Origin: Sphingomonas sp. LHG3406-1
GTDB lineage: Bacteria > Pseudomonadota > Alphaproteobacteria > Sphingomonadales > Sphingomonadaceae
Assembly (NCBI RefSeq): GCF_029637485.1
Contig: NZ_CP069128.1
Location: forward strand, 744,001-808,000
Direction of reading: 5' to 3'
DNA length: 64,000 bases
The notes under the pieces were generated by a model. It worked only from the letters and a program-made list of their open reading frames with translations, was not told the DNA's origin and ran no database searches. The translations under genes and the position numbers were made by a program. This document shows, in pieces, positions 1 to 7,751 of this stretch; the first letter of the stretch is position 1; each line of letters opens with the position of its first letter.

Positions 1-1336
1 TCTTAGCGCTCTGCCGCTCGCGGAAGTGCCGGGCCCAGCCGGAGAGCTGCTTCTGCTCAGCGCGGGTGACGCCGAGCGAGTCCTTCTCGACATCGCGCGT
101 GACGACCGAACCTGCCCCGACGATCGCTCCGTCGCCGATCGTGACCGGAGCCACCAGCGAGCTGTTCGAGCCGATGAAGGCACCCGCGCCGATGCGCGTT
201 GGATACTTGAAGAAGCCGTCGTAGTTGCAGGTGATGGTGCCGGCCCCGATGTTGGCCTTCGCACCCACGTCCGCATCGCCGATGTAGCTGAGGTGGTTGG
301 CCTTGGCGCCAGCGCCGAGGCGGGCCTTCTTCACCTCGACGAAATTGCCGACCTTCGACTTCTCGCCCAACTCGGCGCCGGGACGAAGGCGTGCAAAGGG
401 GCCCACTTCGGCTCCGGCGCCGACGCTTGCGCCCTCGAGATTTGAAAAGGCGCGGATGATCGCGCCGTCGGCAACGCTGACGCCAGGGCCGAAGAAGACA
501 CTCGGCTCGACCAGCACGTCGCGGCCAAGGATGGTGTCGGCACTGAACCAGACCGTCTCCGGATCGATGAGGGTAGCGCCATCGGCCATCGCGCGGGCGC
601 GCCGGCGCTGCTGCCACGCGCGCTCGACGGCGGCGAGTTCGGCGCGGCTGTTGATGCCCGCCGTCTGCCACGGAGCACATTCGACCGCGACGCTGTGCCG
701 TTCTTCCCCGGCTGCGACCATGACAATGTCGGGAAGGTAATATTCCCCAGCCGCATTGTCGTTGCCGACCTTCCCGAGCCAGCGGAACAGGTCCGCGGAG
801 CCGACCGCCATCATGCCGCTGTTGCAAAGGCGGACGGCGCGGTCTTCCGGGCTGGCGTCCTTATATTCGACCATGCGGGCGATGCGATCGCCGTCGCCGA
901 GAATGACCCGGCCATAGGCGGCAGGATCGTCGGGACAGGAGGCGAGCACGACCACGCCGGGCCGGTCATCCGCTTCGAGCCGGGCGCGCATGGCGGCGAG
1001 CGTGTCGGCCCCGATGCAGGGCGTGTCGCCATAGAGGATGAGGACAGTGCCTTCGAAGCCGCCAAGCGCCGCTTCGGCCTGCTGCACCGCATGGCCGGTG
1101 CCCTTCTGCTCCTCCTGCACGGCCAGCGTCAGGCCGTGGCCTGCCAGTGCATCCTCGAGCTGCTCCCGGCCCTTGCCGACCACGACGACCTTCCGCTCGG
1201 CCTCGAGGCCGTCGACGGTGGCGAGCAGGTGCAGCAGCATGGGCCGCCCGGCGATCGGGTGAAGGACCTTGTGCAGGTCGGAGCGCATGCGGGTGCCCTG
1301 CCCGGCAGCGAGGATGACGACGGCAAGCGGCTTCAT
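1..1336 (-). CDS. glmU: GlmU, bifunctional GlcNAc-1-P uridyltransferase / GlcN-1-P acetyltransferase (3' end cut by window)
   Basis: Cytoplasmic enzyme making UDP-GlcNAc for peptidoglycan and lipopolysaccharide: the C-terminal domain acetylates glucosamine-1-P and the N-terminal domain transfers UMP. Reading from ATG at 1336, the protein starts MKPLAVVILAAGQGTRM, the nucleotidyltransferase signature (LAAGxGTRM), followed by a conserved KVLHPIAGRPM stretch and GDTP. The C-terminal half is a left-handed beta-helix hexapeptide domain with the KKA and NYDG motifs (frame read from the bases). The last visible residues are ERQSAK at the window edge; the stop lies outside, so roughly 445 of about 450 residues are present. 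The next leftward gene upstream ends at 1425 with a terminator between, so glmU appears to have its own promoter in a very short gap. The family assignment is secure. Confidence 0.96.
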   Translation of the reverse strand, partial: MKPLAVVILAAGQGTRMRSDLHKVLHPIAGRPMLLHLLATVDGLEAERKVVVVGKGREQLEDALAGHGLTLAVQEEQKGTGHAVQQAEAALGGFEGTVLILYGDTPCIGADTLAAMRARLEADDRPGVVVLASCPDDPAAYGRVILGDGDRIARMVEYKDASPEDRAVRLCNSGMMAVGSADLFRWLGKVGNDNAAGEYYLPDIVMVAAGEERHSVAVECAPWQTAGINSRAELAAVERAWQQRRRARAMADGATLIDPETVWFSADTILGRDVLVEPSVFFGPGVSVADGAIIRAFSNLEGASVGAGAEVGPFARLRPGAELGEKSKVGNFVEVKKARLGAGAKANHLSYIGDADVGAKANIGAGTITCNYDGFFKYPTRIGAGAFIGSNSSLVAPVTIGDGAIVGAGSVVTRDVEKDSLGVTRAEQKQLSGWARHFRERQSAK

Positions 1337-1362
1337 GGAGCGAGGCTGTGGCAGAGGCTCGC

Positions 1363-1402
1363 CAAAAGAGAAAGGGCCTCCGCTCCGATGGAACGAAGGC
1401 CC
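1363..1402 (-). terminator. Intrinsic terminator after the Ala/Ser/Gly-rich gene
   Basis: On the minus strand a 13-bp stem with two imperfect pairs (1374-1386 with 1390-1402) and a 3-nt loop is followed by TTTCTCTTTT at 1373-1363. It sits 22 bp after the stop of the gene at 1425-2180 and just before the glmU start. Confidence 0.7.
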
Positions 1403-1424
1403 TGCCCTTTCCTTGCGCGTGAGG

Positions 1425-2180
1425 TCAGCTGTTGCCGCCCTCGCCGCCCGAACCATTGCCGCCGCCGCCCGAAGGCTTGCGGCCACCGCCGCGACGTGCC
1501 GCCGTGCCCCGGCCAGTCGTCGAACGCGAGCGGGACTCCGTCCCGGTGCGACTCGCGGCAGCGCGCCGCGGCTTGGCGGTCGCCTTGGGCGTGCTGGCCT
1601 TTTCGCCGACCTCGCCCGACTTCTTGGCGCGGGTGCCGGAAGCGCTCTTGGTCGACTTGGCATCGGCCTTGGGCTTGGCCGCCGACGTGCGCTGGCCGGC
1701 GCTGCGCCTGGCGGTCGAAGCAGAACTGGACTTGGTACCGGCCGCACCGCCGCTCTTGGCGGAAGAGGAGCCCGACGAGGACGAGCTTCCGCCGCCGAGC
1801 ACCTTTTGCGCCGCGTCGGCCACGGCATCGGCGATCAGCGAGCCGAGGCGGCTGACGCTGGCGGCCATCGCACTTGCCGCATTCGTCGCTCCATCAGCGG
1901 CGTCGAGACCCGCGTCGCGGATCTTGCGTCGCACCGACGGGCTCGCGCTGATCGCCGCGGCTGCGGCGGCAAGGCCGGCGGCAAGCATTTCCTTGCTCAT
2001 CGCCGCCTTGGCGAGCTTGTCGAACGTCTCGTTGAGGCTGGCCGAATCGTCGGCACCGCCACTGCTCTCATCCTTGCTGGCGCCTGCGCCGGCACTGGTC
2101 GCACCGAGCGCATCGTCCTGACTGGTGAAGCTGCTGTTGCCGCCCTGATTGTTCGACTTGGAGGTCTTGGCCCTGGCCAC
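1425..2180 (-). CDS. Ala/Ser/Gly/Lys-rich low-complexity protein, histone-H1-like tail
   Basis: A 251-residue protein of unknown function. I chose GTG at 2180 (MARAKTSKSNNQGG) because GGGGAG lies 7 nt upstream; the longer frame to 2252 has no such site. Residues about 50-110 form an alanine-rich helical segment (KAAMSKEMLAAGLAAAAAAI) with an SPSVRRKIRDAG element. The remaining ~140 residues are Ser/Ala/Lys/Arg/Gly-rich and disordered, resembling the lysine/alanine tails of AlgP and histone-H1-like bacterial proteins, and ending in a Gly-rich tract. A role in nucleic-acid binding is inference from composition only. It is bounded by terminators on both sides, so it is probably monocistronic. 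Confidence 0.75.
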   Translation of the reverse strand: MARAKTSKSNNQGGNSSFTSQDDALGATSAGAGASKDESSGGADDSASLNETFDKLAKAAMSKEMLAAGLAAAAAAISASPSVRRKIRDAGLDAADGATNAASAMAASVSRLGSLIADAVADAAQKVLGGGSSSSSGSSSAKSGGAAGTKSSSASTARRSAGQRTSAAKPKADAKSTKSASGTRAKKSGEVGEKASTPKATAKPRRAAASRTGTESRSRSTTGRGTAARRGGGRKPSGGGGNGSGGEGGNS

Positions 2181-2265
2181 GAATATTCTCCCCGTTGGAA
2201 AAGCGTTGCCGGAATAGACGATGCAGCGCCGCAACGGTTCCGGCAAGCCCACCTTCGCCAGACAC

Positions 2266-2303
2266 GTAAAAGGGACCGTCGCTCACCAGCGACGGCCCCT
2301 TCG
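2266..2303 (-). terminator. Intrinsic terminator of the tiny-ORF transcript
   Basis: Minus-strand hairpin with 12-bp arms (2288-2299 with 2272-2283, one G-U pair), a GGTG tetraloop and a TTTT run at 2271-2268. It lies 58 bp after the stop of the 18-residue ORF at 2357-2413 and would end a short transcript before the next gene begins at 2180. Confidence 0.75.
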
Positions 2304-2356
2304 ACATGGTCAGCGGCCGGAGAGCTCCAGCCCGGGAGACCATTAGCGCAAGCTTG

Positions 2357-2413
2357 TCAGCCCCGCGTCTCCCGAACGAACTTCACCGTGCCTCCAGCTG
2401 AACCATGAGACAT
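2357..2413 (-). CDS. Tiny 18-residue ORF with an extreme Shine-Dalgarno sequence
   Basis: ATG at 2413 to TGA at 2357 encodes MSHGSAGGTVKFVRETRG. I do not recognise it. Support comes from context. A 14-nt perfect complement to the usual 16S rRNA 3' end ends 1 nt before the ATG, placing AGGAGG 7 nt from the start. A strong terminator follows 58 bp downstream. Together they define a transcript of perhaps 150-200 nt. A weak -35-like TTGAAC lies at 2478-2473 with no clear -10. It may be a translated micropeptide, a leader, or a small RNA whose ribosome-binding sequence is itself the function. Nothing distinguishes these from sequence alone. Confidence 0.55.
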   Translation of the reverse strand: MSHGSAGGTVKFVRETRG

Positions 2414-2414
2414 C

Positions 2415-2428
2415 GGATCACCTCCTTT
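2415..2428 (-). promoter_or_regulatory. Fourteen-nt perfect anti-16S ribosome-binding sequence
   Basis: The minus strand reads AAAGGAGGTGATCC, the full complement of the canonical 16S 3' tail GGATCACCTCCTTT. Most genes in this window use 4-6 matching bases, so this is an outlier. Confidence 0.8.
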
Positions 2429-2493
2429 CGCTGCGTTGTTGGTAGGTCCGAGAATGCGCGAAGATCAGCTTCGTTCAAGTCTTGTAATGATCG

Positions 2494-2916
2494 TCATTGT
2501 CGGCAATCCTCGATGGCTCGCGCCGGCTCGGCCGCCGACCGCAGGATCAGCGGCAAGGTCCCCTGAACATCCACCCACAAGCGCCCGCGCGTAAAGGCGA
2601 TTGCGTCCAGCAAGGGATCGCTCGCAAGCAGCATGTTGCCCGGCGGAAGCGCACGCTCGCTGCTCGTGGTGGCAATGCGAATCGGGGCAGCGGGGCCGCC
2701 CCCGGTGCGTGAGAAACTCACCCGCCGCGTGGCTCGCGTACAACGGATGACGAGCTGAGGTCCGCGCGAATCGGAGAAAATCGCTTCGCTCGCATCGGGC
2801 GCATTTCGCCAAGTCCAGGTGCCGGCGTTCGTGGGTCGAGCCCGCCAGTCTGCGGGAGCGACGGGAGGCGCAGCGGCAACAATGGCCTGCAGCGAGGCAA
2901 GAATCAGGTAAAGCAT
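2494..2916 (-). CDS. Hypothetical exported protein downstream of phaR
   Basis: A 140-residue protein with a short N-terminal signal peptide (MLYLILASLQAIVAAAPP, likely cleaved near the AAA-P). The mature part has no motif I recognise; it contains two cysteines (LVIRCTR near residue 58 and EDCRQ at the end) that could form a disulfide after export. It begins 3 nt after the phaR stop, so the two genes are probably co-transcribed. The coding call rests on the signal peptide, the operon spacing and codon bias; function is unknown. Confidence 0.75.
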   Translation of the reverse strand: MLYLILASLQAIVAAAPPVAPADWRARPTNAGTWTWRNAPDASEAIFSDSRGPQLVIRCTRATRRVSFSRTGGGPAAPIRIATTSSERALPPGNMLLASDPLLDAIAFTRGRLWVDVQGTLPLILRSAAEPARAIEDCRQ

Positions 2917-2919
2917 GGA

Positions 2920-3450
2920 TCAGCGAACGAGCTTGTCGACTTTGGCGCGCAGGGCGTCGAGCTCAGCCTTGAGGGCGGCAACCTCGTCCTTGCTGCCGGC
3001 GACCTCGGATGCACGAGGCGCAGTCCCGCCCGTGAAGGCCTTTGCTCCCTGTTCGAAGAGGGCCATCTGCCGCTTGGCGAGATCGGCAAAGAGATTGCTT
3101 CCGAAGGCATCCTTGAAGGCGGCCTGGTTCTTGGAAAAGCTCTGCATCGCGGCATCCAGATATCCGGGGACCATGGTCTGCATGCTATTGCCATAGAGCG
3201 CGATCAGCTGGCGAAGGAAGCTTGCGGGCAGCATGGTTGCGCCGCCCCGTGCCTCTTCCTCGACGATGATCTGGGTGAGGGCCTGATGGGTGATGTCCTC
3301 ACCGGTCTTGGCGTCGACCACGACGAAGTCGCGACCTTCCCGGATCATCTGTGCCAGCCGATCGAGCGTGACGTAGGTCGAGCTCTCGGTGTCGTAGAGA
3401 CGGCGGTTGGCATATTTCTTGATCGTGATCTTGTCGGAAGCGGCAGTCAT
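2920..3450 (-). CDS. phaR: PhaR, polyhydroxyalkanoate synthesis repressor
   Basis: A 176-residue regulator that binds PHA and DNA and represses phasin and PHA genes. ATG 3450 (MTAASDKITIKKYANRRLYD) is chosen over the longer frame because AGGA lies about 8 nt upstream and it gives the conserved family N-terminus. Residues 8-60 carry the PHB/PHA accumulation DNA-binding domain (KKYANRRLYDTxSSTYVTL, DAKTGEDIT). Residues 65-120 hold the PHB-accumulation regulatory region. The end (KDEVAALKAELDALRAKVDKL) is a coiled coil likely used for oligomerisation. It is divergent from a PhaC-like gene starting 18 bp away, which fits PHB metabolism, as does the 3-hydroxybutyrate dehydrogenase at 21.5 kb. Confidence 0.93.
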   Translation of the reverse strand: MTAASDKITIKKYANRRLYDTESSTYVTLDRLAQMIREGRDFVVVDAKTGEDITHQALTQIIVEEEARGGATMLPASFLRQLIALYGNSMQTMVPGYLDAAMQSFSKNQAAFKDAFGSNLFADLAKRQMALFEQGAKAFTGGTAPRASEVAGSKDEVAALKAELDALRAKVDKLVR

Positions 3451-3467
3451 GGGGCAGTCCTCGCGAA

Positions 3468-4499
3468 GTGGGCCAAGACCTAGCACCGCCGTCTGCCGCA
3501 CCGCAACAAACGCGCGGTCCACGGCCGCTGCCTCTCTTTTTGGAGCTGGTGCGCCAGACCGCGTTACGATCGCCTGAATCGGCCCGTGCGGCGCTCGATG
3601 GCCTCAGGCGCTACCAGAGCAGCGAAATGGCAAGCGCAATCAACGAGCGCCCGATCGTCGATGCGGCCGGCTCGACTTCGTTGCGCGACTGCGGAGGAAG
3701 CGGGCGAACGATCGTGCTGGTGCCCTCGCTCATCAACCCGCCGGGCATTCTCGACCTTGATCCTGCCTCGTCGCTCGCCGAAGCCCTGGCGACGAAGCGC
3801 CGGGTGCTGCTGCTCGACTGGGGCCAGGCAGCAGGCCGGCGCACGCTCGACCTCGATGGTCATGTGGCGGAGCGGCTGATGCCCCTCATCGCGCGGCAGG
3901 GCCCTGTCACGCTGGTCGGCTATTGCCTTGGCGGAACGCTTGCGCTGGCCGCGGCCGGACGAAGTACAAGCGTCGAAGCAGTGGTGACCCTTGCCTCGCC
4001 TTGGGACTTCCATGCCTATCCGGCCGAAGCGCGCGAGCGGCTGCTGCGGATCTGGGAGGCGAGCGCGCCGGCTGCGACCGCCCTTGGTTCGCTGCCGATG
4101 GAGGTGCTGCAGGTCGCCTTCTGGCAGATCGATCCTGAGCGGATCGTCGCCAAGTTCGCCCGTTTCGCTTCGATGGCGGACGGATCGGTCGAAGCGCGGC
4201 GGTTCGTGGCGCTTGAGGATTGGGCGAATGGCGGCGAGCCCCTGCCTCTTCCGGCCGCGCAACAGCTAGTGGAAGGCTTGTTCTGCGGTGGCGTCGCGCC
4301 TTGGTCCCTCCCCTCATGCCCAATGCTGCACGTCACGGCGGCAGCGGATCGCATCGTTCCGGCGGCGACGGTCGCCACGCGAGGCGAACAACTGTCGTCC
4401 GCATCGGGTCATGTCGGCATGGTAGTCGGTCGCGATGCGCCAACCAAGTTGCACGCACCTATGCTGTCATGGCTTGAAGGCGCCGGAAGGGGCGGCTAG
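3468..4499 (+). CDS. PhaC-like alpha/beta hydrolase (PHA synthase family)
   Basis: A 343-residue alpha/beta-hydrolase. The nucleophile elbow is GYCLGG (about residue 148), with Cys in place of the usual lipase Ser, as in PHA synthases. A downstream Asp (TAAADRIVP) and His (SGHVGMVV) complete a Cys-Asp-His triad. The length is close to class III PhaC (about 355 residues), shorter than class I. The start is a GTG at 3468 with a weak ribosome site; the N-terminal ~20 residues are uncertain and a later start near [11 protein letters not shown] is possible. Being divergent from phaR supports a role in polyhydroxyalkanoate synthesis or turnover. Whether it polymerises or hydrolyses cannot be told from sequence. 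Confidence 0.85.
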   Translation: MGQDLAPPSAAPQQTRGPRPLPLFLELVRQTALRSPESARAALDGLRRYQSSEMASAINERPIVDAAGSTSLRDCGGSGRTIVLVPSLINPPGILDLDPASSLAEALATKRRVLLLDWGQAAGRRTLDLDGHVAERLMPLIARQGPVTLVGYCLGGTLALAAAGRSTSVEAVVTLASPWDFHAYPAEARERLLRIWEASAPAATALGSLPMEVLQVAFWQIDPERIVAKFARFASMADGSVEARRFVALEDWANGGEPLPLPAAQQLVEGLFCGGVAPWSLPSCPMLHVTAAADRIVPAATVATRGEQLSSASGHVGMVVGRDAPTKLHAPMLSWLEGAGRGG

Positions 4500-4511
4500 G
4501 GCGACCGGCAG

Positions 4512-4588
<77 letters not shown>

Positions 4589-4701
4589 TGATTTTCTAAG
4601 TAGTTACGACCATTTTCGCCACGCCCCGAAAATGGTCTGTCCGTGCTTCCGTCCGCGCTACCCTCTTTTGTTCCCGGTGCGTTCGCGGCTATTCGGCGCC
4701 C

Positions 4702-4899
4702 ATGAGCACCCTCCAAGCCACCGGCCCTTCGATCCTCCGCATCGGCTTCGACCCCGCCGCCTTCGCCAAGCTCCTCCCCGACCAGCAGCAGGAGTTCGTC
4801 CGCTGGTACGTCGCGCGGGTGCTGAAGGGCGAGACAAGCGCGGTTGAGGAGTGGGAGCGATTGGGGTTGAAGGTCGATCTGCGACCCTGGCAGCGCTGA
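4702..4899 (+). CDS. Small prophage-end ORF of unknown function
   Basis: A 65-residue reading frame (MSTLQATGPSILRIG...RPWQR) just inside attL, rich in charged and aromatic residues (QEFVRWYVARVLKGE, EEWERLG) and predicted mostly helical. There is no strong ribosome site and no recognised family. It is opposite in direction to the adjoining lysis genes. I keep it because its composition is protein-like and it is the only frame in the stretch 4589-4973. Confidence 0.45.
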   Translation: MSTLQATGPSILRIGFDPAAFAKLLPDQQQEFVRWYVARVLKGETSAVEEWERLGLKVDLRPWQR

Positions 4900-4973
4900 C
4901 CCCTTCCCCTGTAGGATTTCCCAACATATCCTTCCCCCCAGCCCTGCTCGGGGGTCAGGGGCCGGGTCGAGCG

Positions 4974-5288
4974 CTATGTGCCAGGTGCGCTCCCCGGTGC
5001 CCGCACCGCCGAAGGGCACGTCACCTTGGCGCCGCGCTCCTGATGCCAACGACAGACCCGCGCGAGGGACTGCCGGCAGGCCTCACCCGCCTCCCGCACC
5101 GCCACGTCGAACGCGAGCCCGGTCGGGTCACGCTGGAGCAGCGCCATCACATCGGGCTCGGCAGGACAGGCGAGGTCAGCAGTCGGCGGGTGGCTTGCCG
5201 TCGCGACGGGCGGCTTGCTGCCGAGACACGCACTCATAGTAAGCAGCGCGGGGATCAGCGCCAGTCGAGCGAGCTTCTTCGATTGCAT
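4974..5288 (-). CDS. Rz1-like outer-membrane spanin lipoprotein
   Basis: A 104-residue lipoprotein starting MQSKKLARLALIPALL with lipobox LTMSAC, so it is probably exported and lipidated at Cys21. The mature part has a proline-containing start (GSKPPVATASHPP) followed by a Cys-containing helical region. It starts inside the 3' part of the Rz-like gene (113-bp overlap in another frame), the classic Rz/Rz1 arrangement of two-component spanins that fuse inner and outer membranes at lysis. I chose ATG 5288 (CGGAG upstream) over the longer frame. It is larger than typical Rz1, so other lipoprotein roles are possible. Confidence 0.6.
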   Translation of the reverse strand: MQSKKLARLALIPALLTMSACLGSKPPVATASHPPTADLACPAEPDVMALLQRDPTGLAFDVAVREAGEACRQSLARVCRWHQERGAKVTCPSAVRAPGSAPGT

Positions 5289-5553
5289 CGGTGATCTCCG
5301 TTCGTTCGGTGTGGGCGCGGGCATCGTCAACCCGGCGCTGGTCGGCCGCCCTCGTGTCGGCCTTGCGGTCGGCTTCGGCGGTGGCGGCGCGCTCGTTCGC
5401 GGTGTGGTTCCGGATGACGCTTCGGTCGTAGCTGCATTTCCCGATGCCGAGCGCGGCGATGAGCAGGACGACCGCCAGCCCGATCAGGACCGGCTTGGCG
5501 AAGCGCGCGGGGATGCCGGCCTTGACGACCAGCGCGACGAGGGCGGCGATCAT
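5176..5553 (-). CDS. Rz-like inner-membrane spanin
   Basis: A 125-residue protein with one N-terminal membrane helix (about residues 20-40, AKPVLIGLAVVLLIAALGIG) and a charged helical periplasmic domain with coiled-coil character (ERAATAEADRKADTRAADQRRVDD), as in i-spanins. Its ATG at 5553 overlaps the preceding stop by 4 nt, and the lipoprotein gene at 4974-5288 is nested in its 3' end. The pairing of a TM/coiled-coil protein with an overlapping lipoprotein is the main evidence; primary sequence is not diagnostic for spanins. Confidence 0.65.
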   Translation of the reverse strand: MIAALVALVVKAGIPARFAKPVLIGLAVVLLIAALGIGKCSYDRSVIRNHTANERAATAEADRKADTRAADQRRVDDARAHTERTEITDAIEEARSTGADPRAAYYECVSRQQAARRDGKPPADC

Positions 5554-5690
5554 GCTGCCCGCACCCGGTAGGTCGTGGACGGATTAGCCTCGGCGAACGC
5601 CTTGGACACATAGCGGCCCGTCACGCTCGAGCGGTAAAGCCAGCGCTTGCGGCGGAAGGCGTCGACGACTTTCTTCAGAAGGCTATCCAT
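5550..5690 (-). CDS. 46-residue basic prophage peptide
   Basis: ATG 5690 to TGA 5550 (MDSLLKKVVDAFRRKRW...). It overlaps the upstream gene by 16 nt and the Rz-like start by 4 nt (ATGA), so it is almost certainly translated in the cassette. It contains LYRSSVTGRYVSKAFAEANP, which resembles short phage peptides with an RSAxTGRYVS motif found near lysis genes. Function unknown. Confidence 0.65.
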   Translation of the reverse strand: MDSLLKKVVDAFRRKRWLYRSSVTGRYVSKAFAEANPSTTYRVRAA

Positions 5691-5980
5691 GCTTCTTCTC
5701 CTGAGTTCTTGAGCGCCTGGAGCCAGCGCTGGACGTGAAGGACCGCGGCCTCCTCGAGGCCGGCGATCGCGCGGCGCTCCGGCGAAAGTTCGACGCCTTG
5801 CGCCATGAGGAGCGAGAAGCTGGTCGAGCCCATCCACTGGCACAGCTCGGCGTGAAGCCCGTCGTGCGCCGTGTTCATCTCGGCCACCGAGCAGCCCATC
5901 CATCGAGCCATGTCGCGCTGGTGATCCTCGAAAGACTGGCCAGGCAGGCGAACCGGCTGGCCGACGGCGTGGTAAGTCAT
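5675..5980 (-). CDS. Hypothetical prophage protein
   Basis: A 101-residue protein from ATG 5980 (MTYHAVGQPVRLPGQSF), with GGAGGGAGG directly upstream and a 4-nt overlap with the previous gene. It is predicted helical, with HQRDMARWMG and RAIAGLEEAAVLHVQRWLQALK. No family recognised. Its place between a membrane protein and the Rz-like gene suggests a cassette or morphogenesis accessory role, but this is only position. Confidence 0.65.
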   Translation of the reverse strand: MTYHAVGQPVRLPGQSFEDHQRDMARWMGCSVAEMNTAHDGLHAELCQWMGSTSFSLLMAQGVELSPERRAIAGLEEAAVLHVQRWLQALKNSGEEAWIAF

Positions 5981-6342
5981 GGCCTCCCTCCTGCAATCTC
6001 CTCGGCTTTCTCCGCTGCAGCACTGGCGACGGCTTGGGCAGCCGCAGGCGCGTCCTCCCCGCCGCTCGCCTCGAACCCGTCCTTGCCGAGCTTCAGCGTT
6101 CGCTTGTTGATGGCGAGGCCGTAGCTGGCGAGGGTGATGCCGCTGATCGACAGGATGAGGATGAGCGCGAGGCCCAGCTTGTCGATGCGGGCGATCTCGG
6201 TCCCGGCGGCCCACGGCCCCTTCCATAGGATCCACGTCACCCAGACGGCGAAGAGGGTCATGGCGATGCCGCCGCCGATCGAGGCGACGAGGGCGATAAG
6301 GGCGCGAAGGTCACGCGCGGCGAGGGAGCGCAACCAAGTCAC
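5977..6342 (-). CDS. Two-TM membrane protein of the lysis cassette (holin candidate)
   Basis: A 121-residue protein with two membrane helices (about residues 14-37 and 56-77) joined by a short polar segment, and a charged C-terminal tail rich in Ala and Glu (EDAPAAAQAVASAAAEKAEE). Start and stop overlap the neighbours by 4 nt each. Small size, two helices and a charged C-terminus next to a muramidase fit a holin, but the tail is long for one and the class was not matched to a named family. Confidence 0.6.
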   Translation of the reverse strand: MTWLRSLAARDLRALIALVASIGGGIAMTLFAVWVTWILWKGPWAAGTEIARIDKLGLALILILSISGITLASYGLAINKRTLKLGKDGFEASGGEDAPAAAQAVASAAAEKAEEIAGGRP

Positions 6343-7037
6343 CGCGGCGACCCCATCGCGTCGGCCAGCTTCTCATGGTAGCGGAAGTTCGCATAGCTCG
6401 GGCCGTTGTAGCCCTTAGCGAAGGGCCGGCAGTCGGCGGGATTGGTCGACAGGCTCCGCAGCGCGCCCCTCAGTCCAGCCGCTTCGATGTAGCGGGACAG
6501 CAGCTCATAATGCGCCGCCTCCCCCGTGACGGTGGAATAGGCAAGTTCGAGCGGCGAGGAATAACCGAGGTCGAGGAAGCGGGCATAGCGAGGCGTTCCG
6601 GCGTGGGCGCCGAGCACCTGGAACCGGCCCCAGGAGACGGATGCGAAGGCAGCCAACGGGTTGAGGCAGGCGGCCCGGGCCAGCTTGTCCCAGCTGTCTT
6701 CGTTATAGCCGCCGCCTTTGGGATTGCTGAAGTCGTCCAGCCCATGCTCGCCGCTGGTGAAGCGGTGAAACAGGTGGCGCTCGAACAGGATCATGGGCCG
6801 GCCCTGTGCGTCATAGGCCGTGCCGCCGCTTTCGACCTTGGCGACCGCGCGAAGCTGGCGCGTAGCGCAACCGAGGCGAAGGGCGATGGCGGAGACGTCC
6901 TCGTCGGTCACGGCTGGAGCGCAGGTGTTGACGAAAGCGTTGACGAGCGCGGCCCTGGTCTGCGGCCCGGGATCGCCGTCGACCGCGATCGGTTGGCCCT
7001 TCTCGACGAGCCACTGCTGGAGGTCGCGCGGGTTCAC
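6339..7037 (-). CDS. Phage N-acetylmuramidase (endolysin) with N-terminal peptidoglycan-binding segment
   Basis: A 232-residue lysin. GTG 7037 is preceded by GGAGGAGGGG and overlaps the upstream stop (GTGA). Residues 1-40 (NPRDLQQWLVEKGQPIAVDGDPGPQTRAAL) look like a peptidoglycan-binding domain. From about residue 55 the N-acetylmuramidase (DUF3380) family appears: VAKVESGGTAYDAQGRP with the likely catalytic Glu, ILFERHLFHR, then SWGRFQVLG and ANFRYHEKLADAM near the end. It would cleave the glycan backbone in the periplasm. There is no signal peptide, so it depends on a holin. Confidence 0.88.
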   Translation of the reverse strand: MNPRDLQQWLVEKGQPIAVDGDPGPQTRAALVNAFVNTCAPAVTDEDVSAIALRLGCATRQLRAVAKVESGGTAYDAQGRPMILFERHLFHRFTSGEHGLDDFSNPKGGGYNEDSWDKLARAACLNPLAAFASVSWGRFQVLGAHAGTPRYARFLDLGYSSPLELAYSTVTGEAAHYELLSRYIEAAGLRGALRSLSTNPADCRPFAKGYNGPSYANFRYHEKLADAMGSPR

Positions 7038-7480
7038 TGCCCCTCCTCCGGCGGCTCGGAAGCCACGATCTTCGCCGCCGCGATCAGGCCCTTCTCTTCG
7101 GCTTCGGCGAGCTGTTGCCGCTTCCGCATGCTGTTGATCTTCTCGACATGCTGCGCGGCCTTCTCCGGCGCGGCCTGAAGGAGGAGGAGCAGCGAATCGA
7201 GGCAGGCGGTGAGGTTGTTGATGCGGTGCCGGTCCAGCGCCCGCTCCGCGTCGTGGATGCTCTGCTGCTGCTTCAGCGCTGCCTCCAGCTTGTCGACCCG
7301 CTCGGTAAGGCTGGCTTCGCGCTGACTGAGTTGCTCGATGAGCTTGTCGGAAGCCTCGGTCGCCTGCTTGCGCCAAGGCCCGATCTGCCTGATGAGGATG
7401 ACTGCCAGCAGCAGAACGACGGTCCAGATGCCGCCGGTCTGCACCTTGTCGAGCATCAGCGGAGTGAGGAGCCCCGTCAC
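7034..7480 (-). CDS. Phage membrane protein with coiled coil
   Basis: A 148-residue protein from GTG 7480, chosen because AAGGTGGGG lies just upstream; a GTG at 7507 lacks a ribosome site. There is one membrane helix (TGGIWTVVLLLAVILIRQIG), then a long heptad-like coiled coil (DKLIEQLSQREASLTERVDKLEAALK) and a Glu/Gln-rich C-terminus. It heads the lysis cassette and overlaps the muramidase start by 4 nt. It may be a holin partner or an antiholin-like protein; the fold alone does not say. Confidence 0.6.
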   Translation of the reverse strand: MTGLLTPLMLDKVQTGGIWTVVLLLAVILIRQIGPWRKQATEASDKLIEQLSQREASLTERVDKLEAALKQQQSIHDAERALDRHRINNLTACLDSLLLLLQAAPEKAAQHVEKINSMRKRQQLAEAEEKGLIAAAKIVASEPPEEGQ

Positions 7481-7610
7481 CGCCCCACCTTGGAACGCGC
7501 AGGGCACAGGGTTGGGAAAGCTGCCATGCTTTCTCCTTGGGTTGGTAGCGGGTCGGCTTGAATCGCAGGGGCGGATTGACCGCAGCCCGGCAGTGCGGGA
7601 CTAGGCGGTC

Positions 7611-7745
7611 ATGAGATGGGTGCGGCGGCGAGTCCGATGGGAAATCAAGAAGTGGTCGCGGCGAGACTGGCCCTTCGCGCTGGCGTGTCTGGCGCTGGTC
7701 CTGCTTGCGATTGCGGCCTTCCGCTACCTGCCGGTGCCTCGGTAA
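7611..7745 (+). CDS. 44-residue single-pass membrane peptide
   Basis: ATG 7611 to TAA 7743-7745. A strongly basic N-terminus (MRWVRRRVRWEIKKWSRRDW) is followed by one membrane helix (FALACLALVLLAIAAFRYL). The positive-inside arrangement and length are convincing for a real small membrane protein. It lies 6 bp before the next rightward gene and is divergent from the lysis cassette. Confidence 0.55.
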   Translation: MRWVRRRVRWEIKKWSRRDWPFALACLALVLLAIAAFRYLPVPR

Positions 7746-7751
7746 GAACGA

